Below, piece by piece: positions 42,655 through 54,955 of a stretch of DNA of 64,000 nucleotides. Position 1 is the stretch's first letter. Every line of letters begins with the position of its first letter. Both the position numbers and the translations under genes were made by a program. Source of the DNA: Aradus depressus. Taxonomy: Eukaryota; Arthropoda; Insecta; Hemiptera; Aradidae. Where the stretch lies: positions 52,779,213 through 52,843,212 of the forward strand of contig OY759215.1 in the NCBI GenBank assembly GCA_963662175.1. The letters run 5' to 3'. The notes beneath the pieces are model-generated. The model made no database searches and was not told the DNA's origin. It saw nothing but the letters and a program-made list of their open reading frames with translations.

Positions 42655-43078
42655 TATATAAATAGCGTCCTTGCCTACTGAGCTAAATATCGCGGGTTCG
42701 GAATCTGGCGAGGCCCTTAGGTTTTTTATCTGTAGGACGAATCACTACGCACGCCGTTCTTCGAATGAGACGTTACGCGATGGTCCCGAGCCTATGCGAT
42801 GTCAGGTACTTGATAAAGACCCCTAACCTAGGTAGGCAAAATTTAGAACTCCCATTGTATAGTCGGGCTGATGTCGAAAGACCGCTCTGGTAGTAGGCGA
42901 TTACAAGTTAAACAGTATTTTATATTCTACATATTGCATCGAATAAACCATAAAAATATCTTATCTTACTAGAGGGCCTCTACTCTAGGTGAATACGTCT
43001 CGAGCAACGAAAGCGCTCTAGTAGTAGGCGATATGACCTTGTAGTTAAAACCCATCACCGAGTTGCAGTAACTAACTC
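42655..43078 (+). mobile_element. two decayed SINE-1 copies
   Basis: The first is 42655-42918 (CTTGCCTACTGAGCTAAATAT, GGTTCGGAATC, GACGTTACGCGATGGTCCCGA). The second, 42970-43078, is only the 3' half (TCTACTCTAGGTGAAT, GGCGATATGACCTTGTAG). Confidence 0.78.
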
Positions 43079-43599
43079 TTCCTACTAACTGGTCACTGTA
43101 CACGAAAACAACAGCTGACTGACACTCATACCCGATTTATATAGGGTTTACTATAACCTAGAATAATCTATGAAATATCATTGGTACCTCTACAAGTAAT
43201 TACATGATCTAGAACAATCTTCTAGAGGAATAACAACATTAAAATAACTTCAATACATCAAGAAAATAACTTATAAAGACAAAACGAACGATGTAGGTTA
43301 TTTAAATGAAAATAAACAAATAATCATATTATGAGTAAACTAAATAAGTGTCATAATTGCTAACAATACACGTAAGTAAGTTTAAATATCATGGTTACAA
43401 AATGGAACTTGACACGGGCGTCAAGATCAACAATGAATACATGAAATACTGACTAACGGAAATGATCCAGTTCATAACAATTAATTGAATATTTACGTTA
43501 TATAATATATTGGTAACTAGTTGCTTTAACATTCCCCTCTTAGATTAGAAAAAAAAAAAGTTGCATCGAATCTGATGTTTCCATCCTGCACCCTCTGGA

Positions 43600-43995
43600 T
43601 TTTTTAAATTAATATCCGGATCACAATTTTTGGTGATGGAGGGGGACAAACCAGAAATGACCCTATGACGCGCCCCCACGAAAAAGTAATCACATTACAA
43701 AACCTTAAAAACAAATTCTTGTTGGAGGCAATAACTGGTTCCGTATCATTACCGAAACATTTTCCTGCGTTGGAATTTGATGAGCAGGACTTTCTTATAC
43801 CAACCACTTTTTTAGAAATAATAATCAATTAAATTTTCGCTCTTCCTCCAAAACCAGTCGGCCGTTGATTCTAATACTCAACGGTTGACTTATATAGGGG
43901 GTCCTAAATTCTTATACTAAATTTTGTGTCGTTAAATCATTACATTGGCAGTTATTGAATTGAGCCCCTCAAGGAAAAACGACACAACTGTAATT
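43600..43995 (-). repeat. Rep-A and Rep-C fragments
   Basis: TTCTTATACCAACCACTTTTT (43790) is Rep-C; AACCAGTCGGCCGTTGATTC, AATACTCAACGGTTGACTTA and GGCAGTTATTGAATTGAGCCCC are Rep-A. Confidence 0.55.
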
Positions 43996-45180
43996 TTACA
44001 GTTTTGTCACCAGAGAGCAGAAGTGTCGCTTTACTATTTACCGAGATCACAATACTGTTTTATAGAAAAACGACAGTGAGTTAGGATGATTTTTGATTTG
44101 TGCCACTTTTCTATCAAAGGAACGATGTGTCTTTTAGGTTTTTCTACAATCTTTGTTTGAAGAGATTTCCGATTAAGTCATAAATATTAGCAGTGTCTCA
44201 TAAAATGGTCTTAATTTTCTTCTGATTTTAGACTAAATATTATCGGATCTAAGCGAGCACATTGTGCATCTTCATTTTAAAAATCAAGTTCATTGCTCCA
44301 TTATTTTCTTCTTTTTTTTGAGTTAGCTCTCAAAGTTTCAGTCTCTTACAAACAGATACAGTCATCATCGCAGAAATTGAAAACTAGGATTTTCGCATGA
44401 TTGCAATATTTAAATACTAGAGGTATAAGTAAATAAATAAGTTAGTTATTTTCGTTACACTTTGGTAGTGACTTCAAATATTCTCATGTCGAATTCAGAA
44501 GTCGGATGTGCATTAAAGTCACTATGAGTCTCTTAGGCTCAATCCGTTGAAGGTTCACAACTTTAGTCTTTGGAAGTCAGTTGTTAAACGAAGACAAAAT
44601 GTAATAGAGTGGACAAACAGAAAACACTGGGATCACATAAGTGCAATTATTGACTTTCCTCTCTTGATGAAGAGTGATAAGATTTAAGAGATTAAGAAGC
44701 CTTTGATTTTGGGTGGAATGGTAAATTATGGGATGCCATTGGATCCAACGACTTACCCACCTTGCTTCAATCTCTGCATACTAGCTGGAGGCAGTGGCGG
44801 AGTTTTGGGTGTCCTGAGGCTTTGTCTCTGTAGGAGGCCCCCTCCAGAAATTTGTTGGGGAAAACCCTTTCGGATGAGGTTAGGTGGGATAGGGCAAGAA
44901 GTCAATGAATATTAAGATGTGATGCGGCCATAACAAAACTCTCCCTCCCTTCTCTCCTCTCTCAAATTCATTTCACTGGCATTACTGAGTTAATGTGTTG
45001 GCAAAAATGGTTTTCTTATTTTCGTTGCACAGAGACATTCTTATAACCAGTTATGCCAGTATTAAATAATTTTGGGAGGGGGAGTCAGTAGTTGAAATAG
45101 GAAAGTATTATGGACACATCACATATATTTTATTTTATAACATCTTTAATAAAAAAAATAGCATTAATAAAAATATATTT
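43996..45180. other. no recognised gene
   Basis: Unassigned AT-rich DNA with a Rep-C-like end near 44935-45150 (CACATCACATATATTTTATT). Confidence 0.4.
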
Positions 45181-45189
45181 TAAAATTCA

Positions 45190-45602
45190 GCCCAAGATTC
45201 CCACCATGGTTCAAGACCTACGACAAGCGTAGCTCATTTTTCACCACTCTCATTTCGTGTTAACCATAATCGAGATACACATTCAACCTTCAACATACTG
45301 TATCTGCCAACAGCAAGTGGCGGATGCGAACCATCTCCTCTTGGCTTGTCCAATTACCAGCTCAAAACGCGAAAATATGTTTAGTGTTCTCATACAAAAC
45401 AAGATGGTGCTCCCCCACTACGGTGGACTAGTTGGAACTAGTAGTGTCTCGAACCAAAAACGAAGTTCAGATACATTTCTGTCAACCATATTGTTATATA
45501 ACTTTACATTGTACGGCTGATATGCTAAGTCCATTACCATATCAGCATATCAGCCATTGCCTAAGCCCATTAGGCAACAAACAAATAAAAATAAAAAATA
45601 AA
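45190..45602 (+). pseudogene. dead LINE C-terminal Cys/His segment and 3'UTR
   Basis: The frame at 45257-45520 has CICQQQVADANHLLLACP, the CxC...H...C end domain found after the RT in I/R1/RTE-like LINEs, then KRENMFSVLIQNK. A 3'UTR with small inverted blocks (GATATGCTAAG/CTTAG...CATATC) and an (AAATA)n tail follows. 5' truncated. Confidence 0.68.
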
Positions 45603-45774
45603 TTGTTGCTGTGCGTTGCAATTAAACATCACCTTTTTTATTATTGCTCTGTAATGTTTTGGGTGCATCTTGCAATTTTAAATTATCTAGAAATATTTCC
45701 TGAGCAAATTTATTGTAGATTCTGTGGGGAGCTTTAAATCGCAACTGAGGTCACTGACGATCGGAAATTGTATA

Positions 45775-46088
45775 GGCTATGAAGGATGCCAATGTGAAAA
45801 CTGGCAGTGCAGGTCGTGTCATTACCCAGACGTTACCCTCTTGTTCAAGGTAAAGTCTCAACACGTTGTTTCCCCGTCCTAGTGTGTCTTATGGTGGTGG
45901 CTGTAGGCTATGAAGGATGCCAATGTGAAGACTGGCAGTGCAGGTCGTGTCATTACCCAGACGTTACCCTCTTGTTCAAGGTGAAGTCTCAACACGTTGT
46001 TTCTCCGTCCTAGTGTGTCTTATGGTGGTGGCTGCTATGAAGGATGCCAATGTGAAGACTGGCAGTGCCGGTCGTGTCATTACCCAGC
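45775..46088 (+). repeat. tandem repeat, about 131-bp unit, 2.4 copies
   Basis: Units start GGCTATGAAGGATGCC at 45775, 45906 and near 46034. The three overlapping small frames here come from the repeat. Confidence 0.9.
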
Positions 46089-46294
46089 GGCCCCTGCCGG
46101 TACCACCACGAACCAACTTTTCCTAATTGTTTATCTCCCAACTCCGCTCATGTACCCCCTACCGACCCCAACGATTTTTCTATTTTCGTTTTTCCTTGCC
46201 CATCTTCTAGCGCTAGAGACATCTTCACTCTATAACTTTTAGTAAAGTCCAATCTAGACAGAAGATCTCGTGATAAGGTTAATGTCGAATCTGG

Positions 46295-46625
46295 AGAAGG
46301 AAATATTTTTTTTACTTCTCCAGATATACGAATTATAGGGAAAGTTATGGTAATTCTGTCAATAAAACTATGAGTTTTCTTTCTGTCAGTTTGACTGTGA
46401 ACACGTAACCTTCTGTATCGATACGAGAATCCTCTCTAAGGACGACACCTATTGATTTTCAGCGACAGCAGCCAAAGGTAATGAAGGGATTAGGGGAGAT
46501 GCCCTTTGTAATGAATGTATTGACAAGGAATTTCGTTCCCCTAATGAAGATACCTAAAACATAATTGAATATTTCTTCCTAGGGAAGCACATAGCCGGTG
46601 ATCCACCGAAGACTTTTTTTTTTTA
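46295..46625 (+). repeat. Rep-A copy, short full form
   Basis: It runs from the hairpin end (TTACTTCTCCAGATATACGAA...AGGGAAAGTTATG) through one unit to GGTGATCCACCGAAGAC and a T run, so both ends are present in about 330 bp. Confidence 0.65.
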
Positions 46626-48420
46626 ATATGAGTTAATAATGCTTTTTATTTAATTATTTCTAGGCGTAGCGTCAATGGCCTAGAGACCTTCTTACCAGCA
46701 GCAGACAGTGACAGTGATTAGTTACAAATGAGAGGAAATCAGTGATTAGGGAGGGTCACCACTGGGTGATTTCTCCCCCCTTGACATTTTGACATTGCCA
46801 TTATCTCTCTATTAGCATACTTGCTTGTATATATTTTTATACAGTTGTAAATATCTGTTTGTAAAAAAAAATAATAATTAATTGTAGGCATTAAGGCCGG
46901 ATCATCACTAAAATGAATCCAATGGAAATTACAGAAATACGAAAATTCTTTTAGATCATAGAAATAAAAAACGTTGTCTTCCCACTTTTTTATTTTTGAT
47001 CATATCATCAGTGGTACCTACATCTATAATAGAATAAATATAATATACAAATAATTAAAAGTATAAATCTTAAAGCATAAGGATACAGTTATAAAATAAA
47101 AACTTACTTACCCCACCCGCACAGCGTAGCGGTTAAAGGACTACTGACCGAGCTCAAAGGGGTGGGGATAGCTAGGTTCACTTACTCTACAAACAAAAAC
47201 ATTCATTCAAATACACACAGGAACTATAAAAACCATACAGCCAAAGATTTTTTTTTTTTTTTCAGTTTAAACAAATTGTTTTTATTTATTATATTTTATG
47301 ATAAAAATTCCTTGCCAAAAATAAATGTGTTACCCAAATTCTTGCTGTAAAGTACCAGTGGATCTAAACATTCTGTTATATATTTAGGTAGACTTTAAAG
47401 AGTTGTTTCGGTCTTTTTATAAGCTCGGCCGACATGTTGAATATTAGTTTTGTGAGTACGAGTAAATCTACATGAAACATTTAGGAGAAGTGAACCAGTT
47501 CTATGTTCTTTGTTTTTCTTTATCATCCAGGCTAAGTCAGAAGGGGACTTGATTTTAGACGAACTTCGCTCCCCTTCGCGCTCCATTTCAAAGTCAGACG
47601 GAACTTTGTTTTACAACTTTTCCAAGTATTATAACTAAAACAAAGCCATTATACAAAGTTATAACGGGACTTAACTTAAATAGTTAATATTACAAAAAGC
47701 TCTACAACTCTTTACTTATTCAAACGGAAGCTCAATTTTTGTTGTTAAATATATGTTTATTTAAGGACTTTTTTTTTATATAAAAGTTTCTATACTCATT
47801 ACTCAGATGGAAGATTCTTGTGAAATTTCATAGGGAGTATTCGCAAATAACATATATTCTACTTCCCCAGCTTAAGAAGTGTAGAGGAAGTTACGTAATC
47901 GGACAGAAATTCGAAGTTGAGTTTTCACAGGAATTTTATTTATTTTGACCCCCTGATTTGGAAAATTAAAAAAAAAAAAAACTATTGAACTTTTTCACGT
48001 AAATCAAGCAAAAAACATCTTAAAAAAATGGTTTCAAAACGACATTCCAAGCACACAGTTCCATTTATATGCAGAAACGTGTCCAGGTGACCTTAAAACA
48101 TGATAACTCGGATTCTTACACGATTACAATACTTTATTCTAAAGTTATAAAGTAGATAGTTAACTAAAGTAACTAATAGTTACCTGAACAAACTAACTAT
48201 AAAGTAGTAACAATTAAACTAATGGAATATGTCGGTTTTATTTATTTAAAATAATTAACAAGTAATTCTACCAGTGATTCTGAAACAATATCAAGGGAAA
48301 AGGAGGAAGTTTAATTATTTTATATACCAATAGAGCTCTTTCATCTTCTTTGAACTACGGAATTGAAGCCTCGCTCTTGAAAAAAGTCTCCTGATCCTGA
48401 GGGGAGGATGCACTAAGGAA
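46626..48420. other. spacer, tRNA-like and Rep-A fragments
   Basis: CGCACAGCGTAGCGGTTAAAG at 47118 is A-box-like with no B box. A Rep-A hairpin end lies at 47865-47900. 48170-48230 has short TAACTA-type repeats. No gene. Confidence 0.4.
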
Positions 48421-48424
48421 GACA

Positions 48425-49015
48425 GAGGTAGGGAGCCTGTTGACAAATCGCCGACTGTGGAGCCCGCAGGGGCTGTCATTGATCTCCGGAGTCTGGGGGA
48501 GCTTTATTTGTTTATATCTCTCTTCCCTTCTTTCTCTATATTCTCTCCCTCCCTCACTTCTCCAGGATTTATTTGCTATTACTTGTCTTCTCTTCCACCT
48601 TACAGTGGATTGGTTTTGGCCAAATATTCCAACATGGATAATGAATATGGCTCATGAACTTAACACGGAAAAAGAAGGAACACTAGAGATGTCTATGGAG
48701 GTTGTTAGATTTTTACCTCTGTTTTTTTAAATTTTATTAGCAAGAAATATCATTCTTTTTGATGAATCGGTCTTAAGACTCCCCACGTAATGATTCTAAG
48801 TTTCTTTTATGGGAGATGTGCCTGGATAGGTCAATGATTCAGGTCCAGACAAGACACTAAGGGAAGCCTATGTAAGGGAGCCTCTTGACAAATCGCAGAC
48901 TGCAATCTGGGGCTGTCATTGATCTCCGCAACTTGGGGAAGCTCTATTTGTTCATATTTCTTCTCTCTTTCCCTCTTCCTGGTTTCTAAGGATTTATTTG
49001 GTGTTACTTTATTTG
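48425..49015 (+). repeat. imperfect duplication, about 450-bp spacing
   Basis: GGGAGCCTGTTGACAAATCG...GGGGCTGTCATTGATCTCC at 48432 recurs at 48878 with changes, each followed by CTTTATTTGTTTATAT and pyrimidine-rich DNA. The two overlapping small frames at 48440-48730 have no known domain. Confidence 0.7.
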
Positions 49016-49074
49016 TTTATATCTGTAGTTTTTCCCTCTTCCAGGTTTTTCTAGTATTTATTTGGTTTTATTTA

Positions 49075-49875
49075 CAGTAGAACCTCTATAAGTCGAACAT
49101 CAAGGGAGACGAAAAAAATTCGAGTTATAGAGTTTTCGACTTATGGAGGATTTTGACTTCGAAAGTTACAGAGGTAACAAACATATTTATATTTATTATA
49201 AATCAACATTATTTCAAAACATCCTTAAAATAAAAAATACGTAGTATACGTAGGTATTAAAAAAAGTCAGTAATTTTTTTTGCTTTAGATAATTGGTAAT
49301 CCTATTTATTGTATACTCCTAAATTGTTTTCTAAATAACAATGATGTACATTGTCGGCAAATTCTTAAAGTCGGTAACTTTTTTTTTTTTGTTTGGCTTC
49401 ATGTACGGTGCATATTAGCCATGTCAATGTGTTATATATAATTATTTAAGACATCCATGGCCCCGGGAGGGAGTTCTATCTACGAAATAAAACTCACTCC
49501 CGGACGGGATTCGAACCCGCAAACCATGGTGAGACCATGCGACCAAAGCCCTACGCTCTAGCCCGCACGGCCACCATGGCCCCCAAGTCGGTAACTTATT
49601 TTTCATCGAGCTATAGAGGTAATAAGTTGCAAATAATCGAGTTGTAAAGGTTGTAAAATAAAGATTCGAAATACAGAGGTTCAATTTATTTTTTTGAGTT
49701 ACAGAAGGAAAATATGTACCAAAATGGCTTGTAGGGACTCACTGATTATTTCGACTGAAGAGGGTTGAGATTTCGAGTAATGGAGGTTCTGGGGCTTGAA
49801 GGGAAGGAACGAAACGTTTTTTCGAGTTTTGGAGGTTTTCGACTTATCGAGGTTCGACTTAAAGAGGTTCTACTG
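49075..49875. mobile_element. pogo/Tigger-type MITE
   Basis: CAGTAGAACCTCTATAAGTCGAA at the left end is matched by the reverse complement at the right end, with TA at 49073-49074 and 49876-49877. Blocks of CGAGTT and GAGGTT recur inside. No transposase. It carries SINE-2; without it the element would be about 590 bp. Confidence 0.9.
49381..49584 (-). mobile_element. SINE-2 (second tRNA-derived family) nested in the MITE
   Basis: Minus strand: GGGGCCATGGTGGCC head, A-box-like GGCTAGAGCGTAGG, perfect B box GGTTCGAATCCC, a GGGGCCATGG echo of the head, and a poly(A) next to 49381-49392. The 13-bp duplication AAGTCGGTAACTT lies at 49368-49380 and 49585-49597. It is unrelated in sequence to SINE-1. 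Confidence 0.92.
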
Positions 49876-50039
49876 TATTTGTTTATGCCTTATTTGTGTA
49901 TATTTTATTTTCTTTTACTTTATTTGTTTAAATTTTATTTGATAATATTTTATTTGGTTTTGCTTTATTTGTAATATCTTACTTTTTTTTATTTGGTAGT
50001 GTGGAAACCGGTGGAATAAAATTCGTTGTCGACACGTCA

Positions 50040-50169
50040 TTACACAAGCATTCATAGGGTTTTACATTCAATCCTATCCTCGTTTTGCGATTGTAAGGTA
50101 TTGGATCATCATATTAAATTTCGTATCGAAACATTACATTGGCAGTTAATACGGTTTTTGAGTTAAACC

Positions 50170-50203
<34 letters not shown>

Positions 50204-50400
50204 TTGCCTGATTTGGCTAAACATCTATCAGTGTCGCCGTTATGGGGCTCTGGATACATATATAATCACTGGATACATATATATTCAATATATTGGGAGT
50301 TATACCGATCACAAGCACATTACAATCTCGCGCTGAAAAATTCAACATAGAATTTCTGACCGATTGCACAACTTCCCCTATACCTTGTTGATGGTATATT
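50040..50400 (+). repeat. Rep-A copy with a C28 run
   Basis: TTACATTGGCAGTTAATACGGTTTTTGAGTT, then about 28 C from 50168, TGATTTGGCTAAACATC and the hairpin end at about 50380. The C run falls where other copies have GAGCCCCTC. Confidence 0.65.
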
Positions 50401-50917
50401 TTCTCCTTGAAGGATGCTGAGTAGAATGTTCGAAGGGATGGCCTAGGCCGGGTTCGGAAGGGGCTCTAAACAGTTGATTGGCTCAACCAATTACCTTGTC
50501 TCTATTCACTGTCCTGAATCGATCACTTGCACCCCAACTGACGAATCGATTTATACCATCATCAAGATCAGCATCCCTCAACCACATCATACAATCTGTT
50601 CACTAGAGTGCATTATATACAAACGGACGTAACTTCTCAAGATACACAGTGTTTAAAGAGTGAAAACTCGCCTTCCCCTACCTTTAGGTCACTTTTCTTC
50701 TAATTATTGAACTATTATAATTGTCTTAGTTTTCTAACCAACATTTTGGTGCTCGAGATAGATAGACCAGTGTTCTCATCCAAGTATACGAAAATTTTCT
50801 CGTCAATTATTCAAATTTTCCTGAATCAAAATAATTATTAATCTCACATTTCTAAAAATGTTATTTTCTTCCAAACATTTCTTTTTGAAACAATCCAGTT
50901 GTAAAATTATTTTTAGC
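50401..50917. other. no recognised feature
   Basis: No match to the repeats of this window and no frame worth naming. Confidence 0.4.
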
Positions 50918-50918
50918 G

Positions 50919-51259
50919 GGTTAGGTTTTATGACTCATGCCTGGGCTTTAACTACGAGATCATATCGCCTACTACCAGAGCGCTATTTCGTACTCTAGTG
51001 GACATGAGGCCGATTCTACTGTGGGAGTCCTAAATTTTGCCTACCCTAAATTTTTATTCACCTAGGGCAGGGATCCTTAACGACTACCTGACATCGTATA
51101 GGCTCGGGACCATCGCTTAATGTCCCATCCGAAGGACGGCGTGCTTAAGTTTATTTTATCTCCCAGATAAAATAAACTAAGGGCCTCGGTCGGGTTACGA
51201 ACCCACGTTCTTTAGCTCAGAAGTCAAGCACGCATACCACTGAGCTACCGGCGCCCTCT
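50919..51259 (-). mobile_element. SINE-1 copy, nearly full length
   Basis: It runs from GGGTTAGGTTTTATGACTC to GAGCTACCGGCGCCCTC. The B box is intact and the A box is present. Its head abuts a Rep-A copy (TGAAAATCAATAGGTG). Confidence 0.9.
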
Positions 51260-51700
51260 GAAAATCAATAGGTGTTGCCATAATGGGGTTTTTCACATGT
51301 AAAATTTCGTGTCGATAAATTCATTCTATCGGGAGTTATCTTGTTCACAGACAGAAATTTATTCTTGATTGGAGTTTTAAGGTCGGAAAGCATGAAATTC
51401 CGTTGAAGATTCAGCATGAAATTTTCGGTCGATTACATAACCTCCCCTATACTCTGTATAGCTGGAGAAGTAAAATGATGTGGCCATTACATTTACCTCA
51501 TGAGGATGTCATCTAATAAATTTTTGAGAGAGGACGTAAAGAAGGATGAGACCGAAGAGGGACTCGACCTAAAATCCTAATAAATATCGATGTATTGAAT
51601 TTATCAACACAAATTTAGTATGAGGATTCAGAAGCCTTTATGTAAGTCAATTATTTAGCCTAGACGTTCAATTGGTTTTGGAAAGATAGTGCAAACATTT
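51260..51700. repeat. Rep-A copies, two orientations
   Basis: 51260-51480 runs toward the hairpin end (CTCCCCTATACTCTGTATAGCTGGAG); 51500-51700 has the opposite end blocks (TTTAGTATGAGGATTCAGAAG, CAATTGGTTTTGG). Confidence 0.6.
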
Positions 51701-51715
51701 AATTGATTAATTCTT

Positions 51716-51947
51716 TCTTAAACTTCTTTGGGATGTTCTACTGTTGGTTGTTTCCGGCATTTCTTCCAGAGGTGTCTTCTTATTTTTTGGACAATATTTC
51801 GGGAAACTTACACGTCCCTTCATCTCTGGTCACTATGAACGTGGGGTTGGTTCATAGTGACCAGAGATGAAGGGACGTGTAAGTGTCCCGAAATATTGTC
51901 CAACAAATAAGAAGACACCTCTGGAAGAAATGCCGGAAACAACCAAC
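51716..51947. mobile_element. foldback element with 12-bp target duplication
   Basis: Arms of about 95 bp (GGTTGTTTCCGGCATTTCTT ... CTGGTCACTATGAAC and reverse complement) surround a short loop (GTGGGGTTG) centred near 51844. TGATTAATTCTT lies at 51704-51715 and 51948-51959, splitting a Rep-A end. The arm match is near perfect, so it is young. Confidence 0.82.
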
Positions 51948-52335
51948 TGATTAATTCTTGCTGAGGAATTACCTTGCTGGTGATTCACCGTAGATTTTCG
52001 TTTATTCTTGTAAGGCTGAAACTGCGGAAAGAGCCGAAGATCAGTGAATGGCAGAAAAGTATGGTAAGATACTCCATCCCTCCCCAAGACAGATATCAGG
52101 CTGAATTCTATACATACAAGGCAATTTTTTTCTTCGTTGGAATTTCTTCATATTCCTACATGTTCAAACCTTCGGCGAGCGTTGCGAAACCCAAAGTTCA
52201 CCTTTAACATTCTGATGCAACTTATGTTGAGTACAAAATGGAACAAAAGTTTAAATGGAGAGGAGAATTAGTCAATATGTAATAATCAATGCCGTTTTTT
52301 AACAGAAATTTTAGCTACGTGGTCTTGCAGGTTTT

Positions 52336-52620
52336 TGTTATTGATTTCGTCGAATTTCGTCGAATTTCGTCGAATTTCGTATACATTATTTCATTAGTTG
52401 TTGCTATTTTTTGACTTTGTCGTCCTTATGTTCTTCAATGAGGACAATGCTGACTTTCTATATATGGAACATCCTTCTTTGAATTTCGTATGAATGATTT
52501 CATTAGTTTTTGCTATTTTTTGACTCTGTCGTCCTTATGTGCTTCAATGAGGACAATGCTGAATTTCTATATATTGGACATCCTTCTTTGAATTTCCTAT
52601 GAATGATTTCATTAGTTTTC
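52336..52620 (+). repeat. tandem repeats, 11-bp and about 122-bp units
   Basis: TTTCGTCGAAT is repeated three times (52336-52370), then a 122-bp unit (ATTTCATTAGTTGTTGCTAT ... ACATCCTTCTTTGAATTTC) is present twice with a partial third. Confidence 0.9.
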
Positions 52621-52699
52621 AAGATACCACTAAGCGATAAACCACTCTTATACTCGCTACAAGAGTTTTAATTTACGGTCTTCGACCAACTATAAAATA

Positions 52700-53120
52700 A
52701 AATAAAAATAAATCTCCAGCAATGTACTTCCCCTGAACGGATTAATCAATTACCTTTTCGCTCCCCTCCAAAACCAGTCGATAGCTTGCGCTAATATTCA
52801 ACAGTTGACTTACATTGGGGGTTCTAAATTCTCATACTAAATTATGTGTCAATGAATTCATTACATCGGCAGTTACCAGGGATTGTTAACTGAGCCCTTA
52901 CTTTGAACTACCTTCGCTTCAGCAGATATCTCTGTTTGACAGATTGTGTCATTATGAGATTTTGAATTCACATATGAAATTTTTGTGTCAATAGGTACAA
53001 CAGCAGTTATTGGAGTTTTTGAGTTCCGCTGAAAACTAACAAGTGTCGTCCTTACGGGAGTTTGGTCACACTTTAATATTTCGTCTTGATACATTCATTA
53101 CAACGGCAGTTATTAGAAAA
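52700..53120 (-). repeat. Rep-A copy with several units
   Basis: AATGTACTTCCCCTGAACGG, ACCAGTCGATAGC and three rounds of GGCAGTTA...GAATTCACA blocks show tandem internal units. Confidence 0.65.
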
Positions 53121-53124
53121 TATA

Positions 53125-54110
53125 AAGATGTCTGATATAGTGAGAAGTGATTATTTCACAGGTTGTAAAATAAGCTATAGTCTGACCTCTCACAGATTTT
53201 ATTAATTCTTGCTAGCCGGCTTTCGAGGTAGCCTTTATCATCAGGCAGTCTGATATAATAATGTTGGAAACAACATAATTTAAAATGTTTTATTTTTTTT
53301 ATTTACCTATTTTGAAGAAATAAAAAATATAAAAAACTATCCAACGACAATTCAACAATTTAAAATTTCATGGATGGGGACAGATATACCATTTCTGTTT
53401 CCCATCTGAATCAATCTCACAATGGCTCAGATGGGGAACGGGAATAGCATATCTGTCCCCATCCATGAAATTTTAAATTGTTGAATTGTTGTTACTAGTT
53501 TTTTATATTTTTATATATCTTTATTTATTTTATTTTGTTTAACTTTTATTTATTAAAACATTTTAAATTATGTTATCCAAGATTATTTTATCAGACTGCC
53601 TGATGATGCAGTTATTAGTATTTTTGTGTTAAGCTTCCCCCCCAATCTCCCCTTTTCGATATTGCTGAAAATCAATGAGTATCGTCCTTAGGGGGTTCTG
53701 GATTCACATATAATATATCGTGTTATGTATACTTACAGACAATAATTTATTTTTTCATATTTGGAGTCGAGGGGTCGGAAACCATGAAATTCCATTGAAA
53801 ACTCGACATCGAATTTCTGACCGATTAAATTACTTCCCCTATACATCTGGGGAAGTAGCAAGGAAAAAATAAAATTAAGTGACATAACGTATTGCTATTA
53901 TTTATATTATTTGTAGAATTTATCTAGATTCATTCATTTTAGCGCATATACTGCATATACCATTACTAAATGGTGGGTATTTTGACTTATGATGAGGGCA
54001 ACCTCAAAAGCCGGCTGGTATATTATAATAAAATTTCTGAGAGATCCGACTACATATACATTTCGCAACCTGTGAAATAATCACTTCTCACTACATCACA
54101 TTCACATTTA
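53125..54110 (-). mobile_element. Penelope-like family A, snap-back copy split by Rep-A
   Basis: The left part (53125-53400) matches the 3' end of the 16404 element. 53405-53625 is its reverse complement back to GACTGCCTGATGATG. A Rep-A copy (53626-53985) interrupts, and 53986-54110 completes the inverted arm (GAGGGCAACCTC, GTGAAATAATCACTTCTCAC). No coding sequence remains. Confidence 0.85.
53209..53254 (-). ncRNA. hammerhead-like motif, Penelope A
   Basis: CTGATGA, then a changed stem II (AAAGGCTACCTC), GAAAGCCGGCTA. Stem I can form TGC/GCA. Core residues are kept but stem II has decayed compared with the copy at 16492. Confidence 0.5.
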
Positions 54111-54666
54111 CCAGTAGAGTAGCCAGTCTTCAAATTTCAAATAGGTAATAAAAATGATAATTTCTCATTTCCTTGCATTTCCTCGTACGAAAGTACTAAT
54201 GGGATATTCTAAGAAGGAAGTTAGCAGGTAGAAGACGAAAGAACGAGTTCTCGAAGGTCCAATACCCTGTAATGATCGAACAGAAAACAATTAGGTTTGA
54301 GTGAAAGGTTGGAGGCCCTTGACATTTCAGAGGGAGAGTAAGATCTGACGCAACTTTTCCCCAGTTGGTTGTACGGATCTGCGCAACAGCAACCAGTGAA
54401 TGCGCAATCTGCACATTACAATATGGTTAGTACCATTATAGCAAATGTCATACAGCACAGTTACACATATCATAAGACATTTTATATCAGTTGTGAAGAT
54501 GTTCAATAGTTGACACTTTTGAACAAGACTATCTACCTACTATCCATCAGCAAAGATATGTGGTTACGAAACAATATACATATTTTGAAAAAAAATTATA
54601 GATAGATACATTGGGAGGGCTGGTGTGTACACCTAGGGACCTACGCTTCCAATTATCTTATTTCTA
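54111..54666. other. no recognised feature
   Basis: The minus-strand frame of 72 residues at 54196-54414 has no known domain. Otherwise empty. Confidence 0.4.
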
Positions 54667-54747
54667 AACAGGATAAAGGAATATACACACACTAATGGAT
54701 TATAAACTCCACACACTACTTGTCAATATTTTCACTATATTGGTCAA

Positions 54748-54795
54748 GATTACACGACTATAGTTTCGCCTCTTACGGCATTATCAAGTGAACTA
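54748..54795 (-). ncRNA. hammerhead-like ribozyme motif, Penelope B, left arm
   Basis: Same sequence as the right-arm motif read on the opposite strand: CAC, TTGATAA, T, GCC/GGC stem, GAA, AC-TATA-GT, C, GTG. Confidence 0.6.
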
Positions 54796-54912
54796 AACTG
54801 AGATTACTACTGAACTAACACAAGGCAGGACAAACACGGTCATAAATTAGACATGTGACAAGAAAGTTGGTCCTGGCAGTCCTGCCTTGTAGTTCAGTAG
54901 TAATCTCTGTTT

Positions 54913-54955
54913 AGTTCACTTGATAATGCCGTAAGAGGCGAAACTATAGTCGTGT
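54913..54955 (+). ncRNA. hammerhead-like ribozyme motif, Penelope B, right arm
   Basis: Stem I CAC (54917-54919) pairs with GTG (54952-54954). Core TTGATAA (54920-54926) has C3 to U and G8 to A, which keeps the 3-8 pair as U-A. Stem II GCC-GTAAGA-GGC, GAA (54940-54942), stem III AC-TATA-GT and cleavage base C at 54951 (GUC). An extra T follows the core, as in families A and C. Confidence 0.65.

Noticed and set aside
50168..50196. C28 run as a functional G-quadruplex element
   Set aside because: It lies where other Rep-A copies have a short C-rich stretch, so it is a homopolymer expansion and may also be a sequencing artefact.
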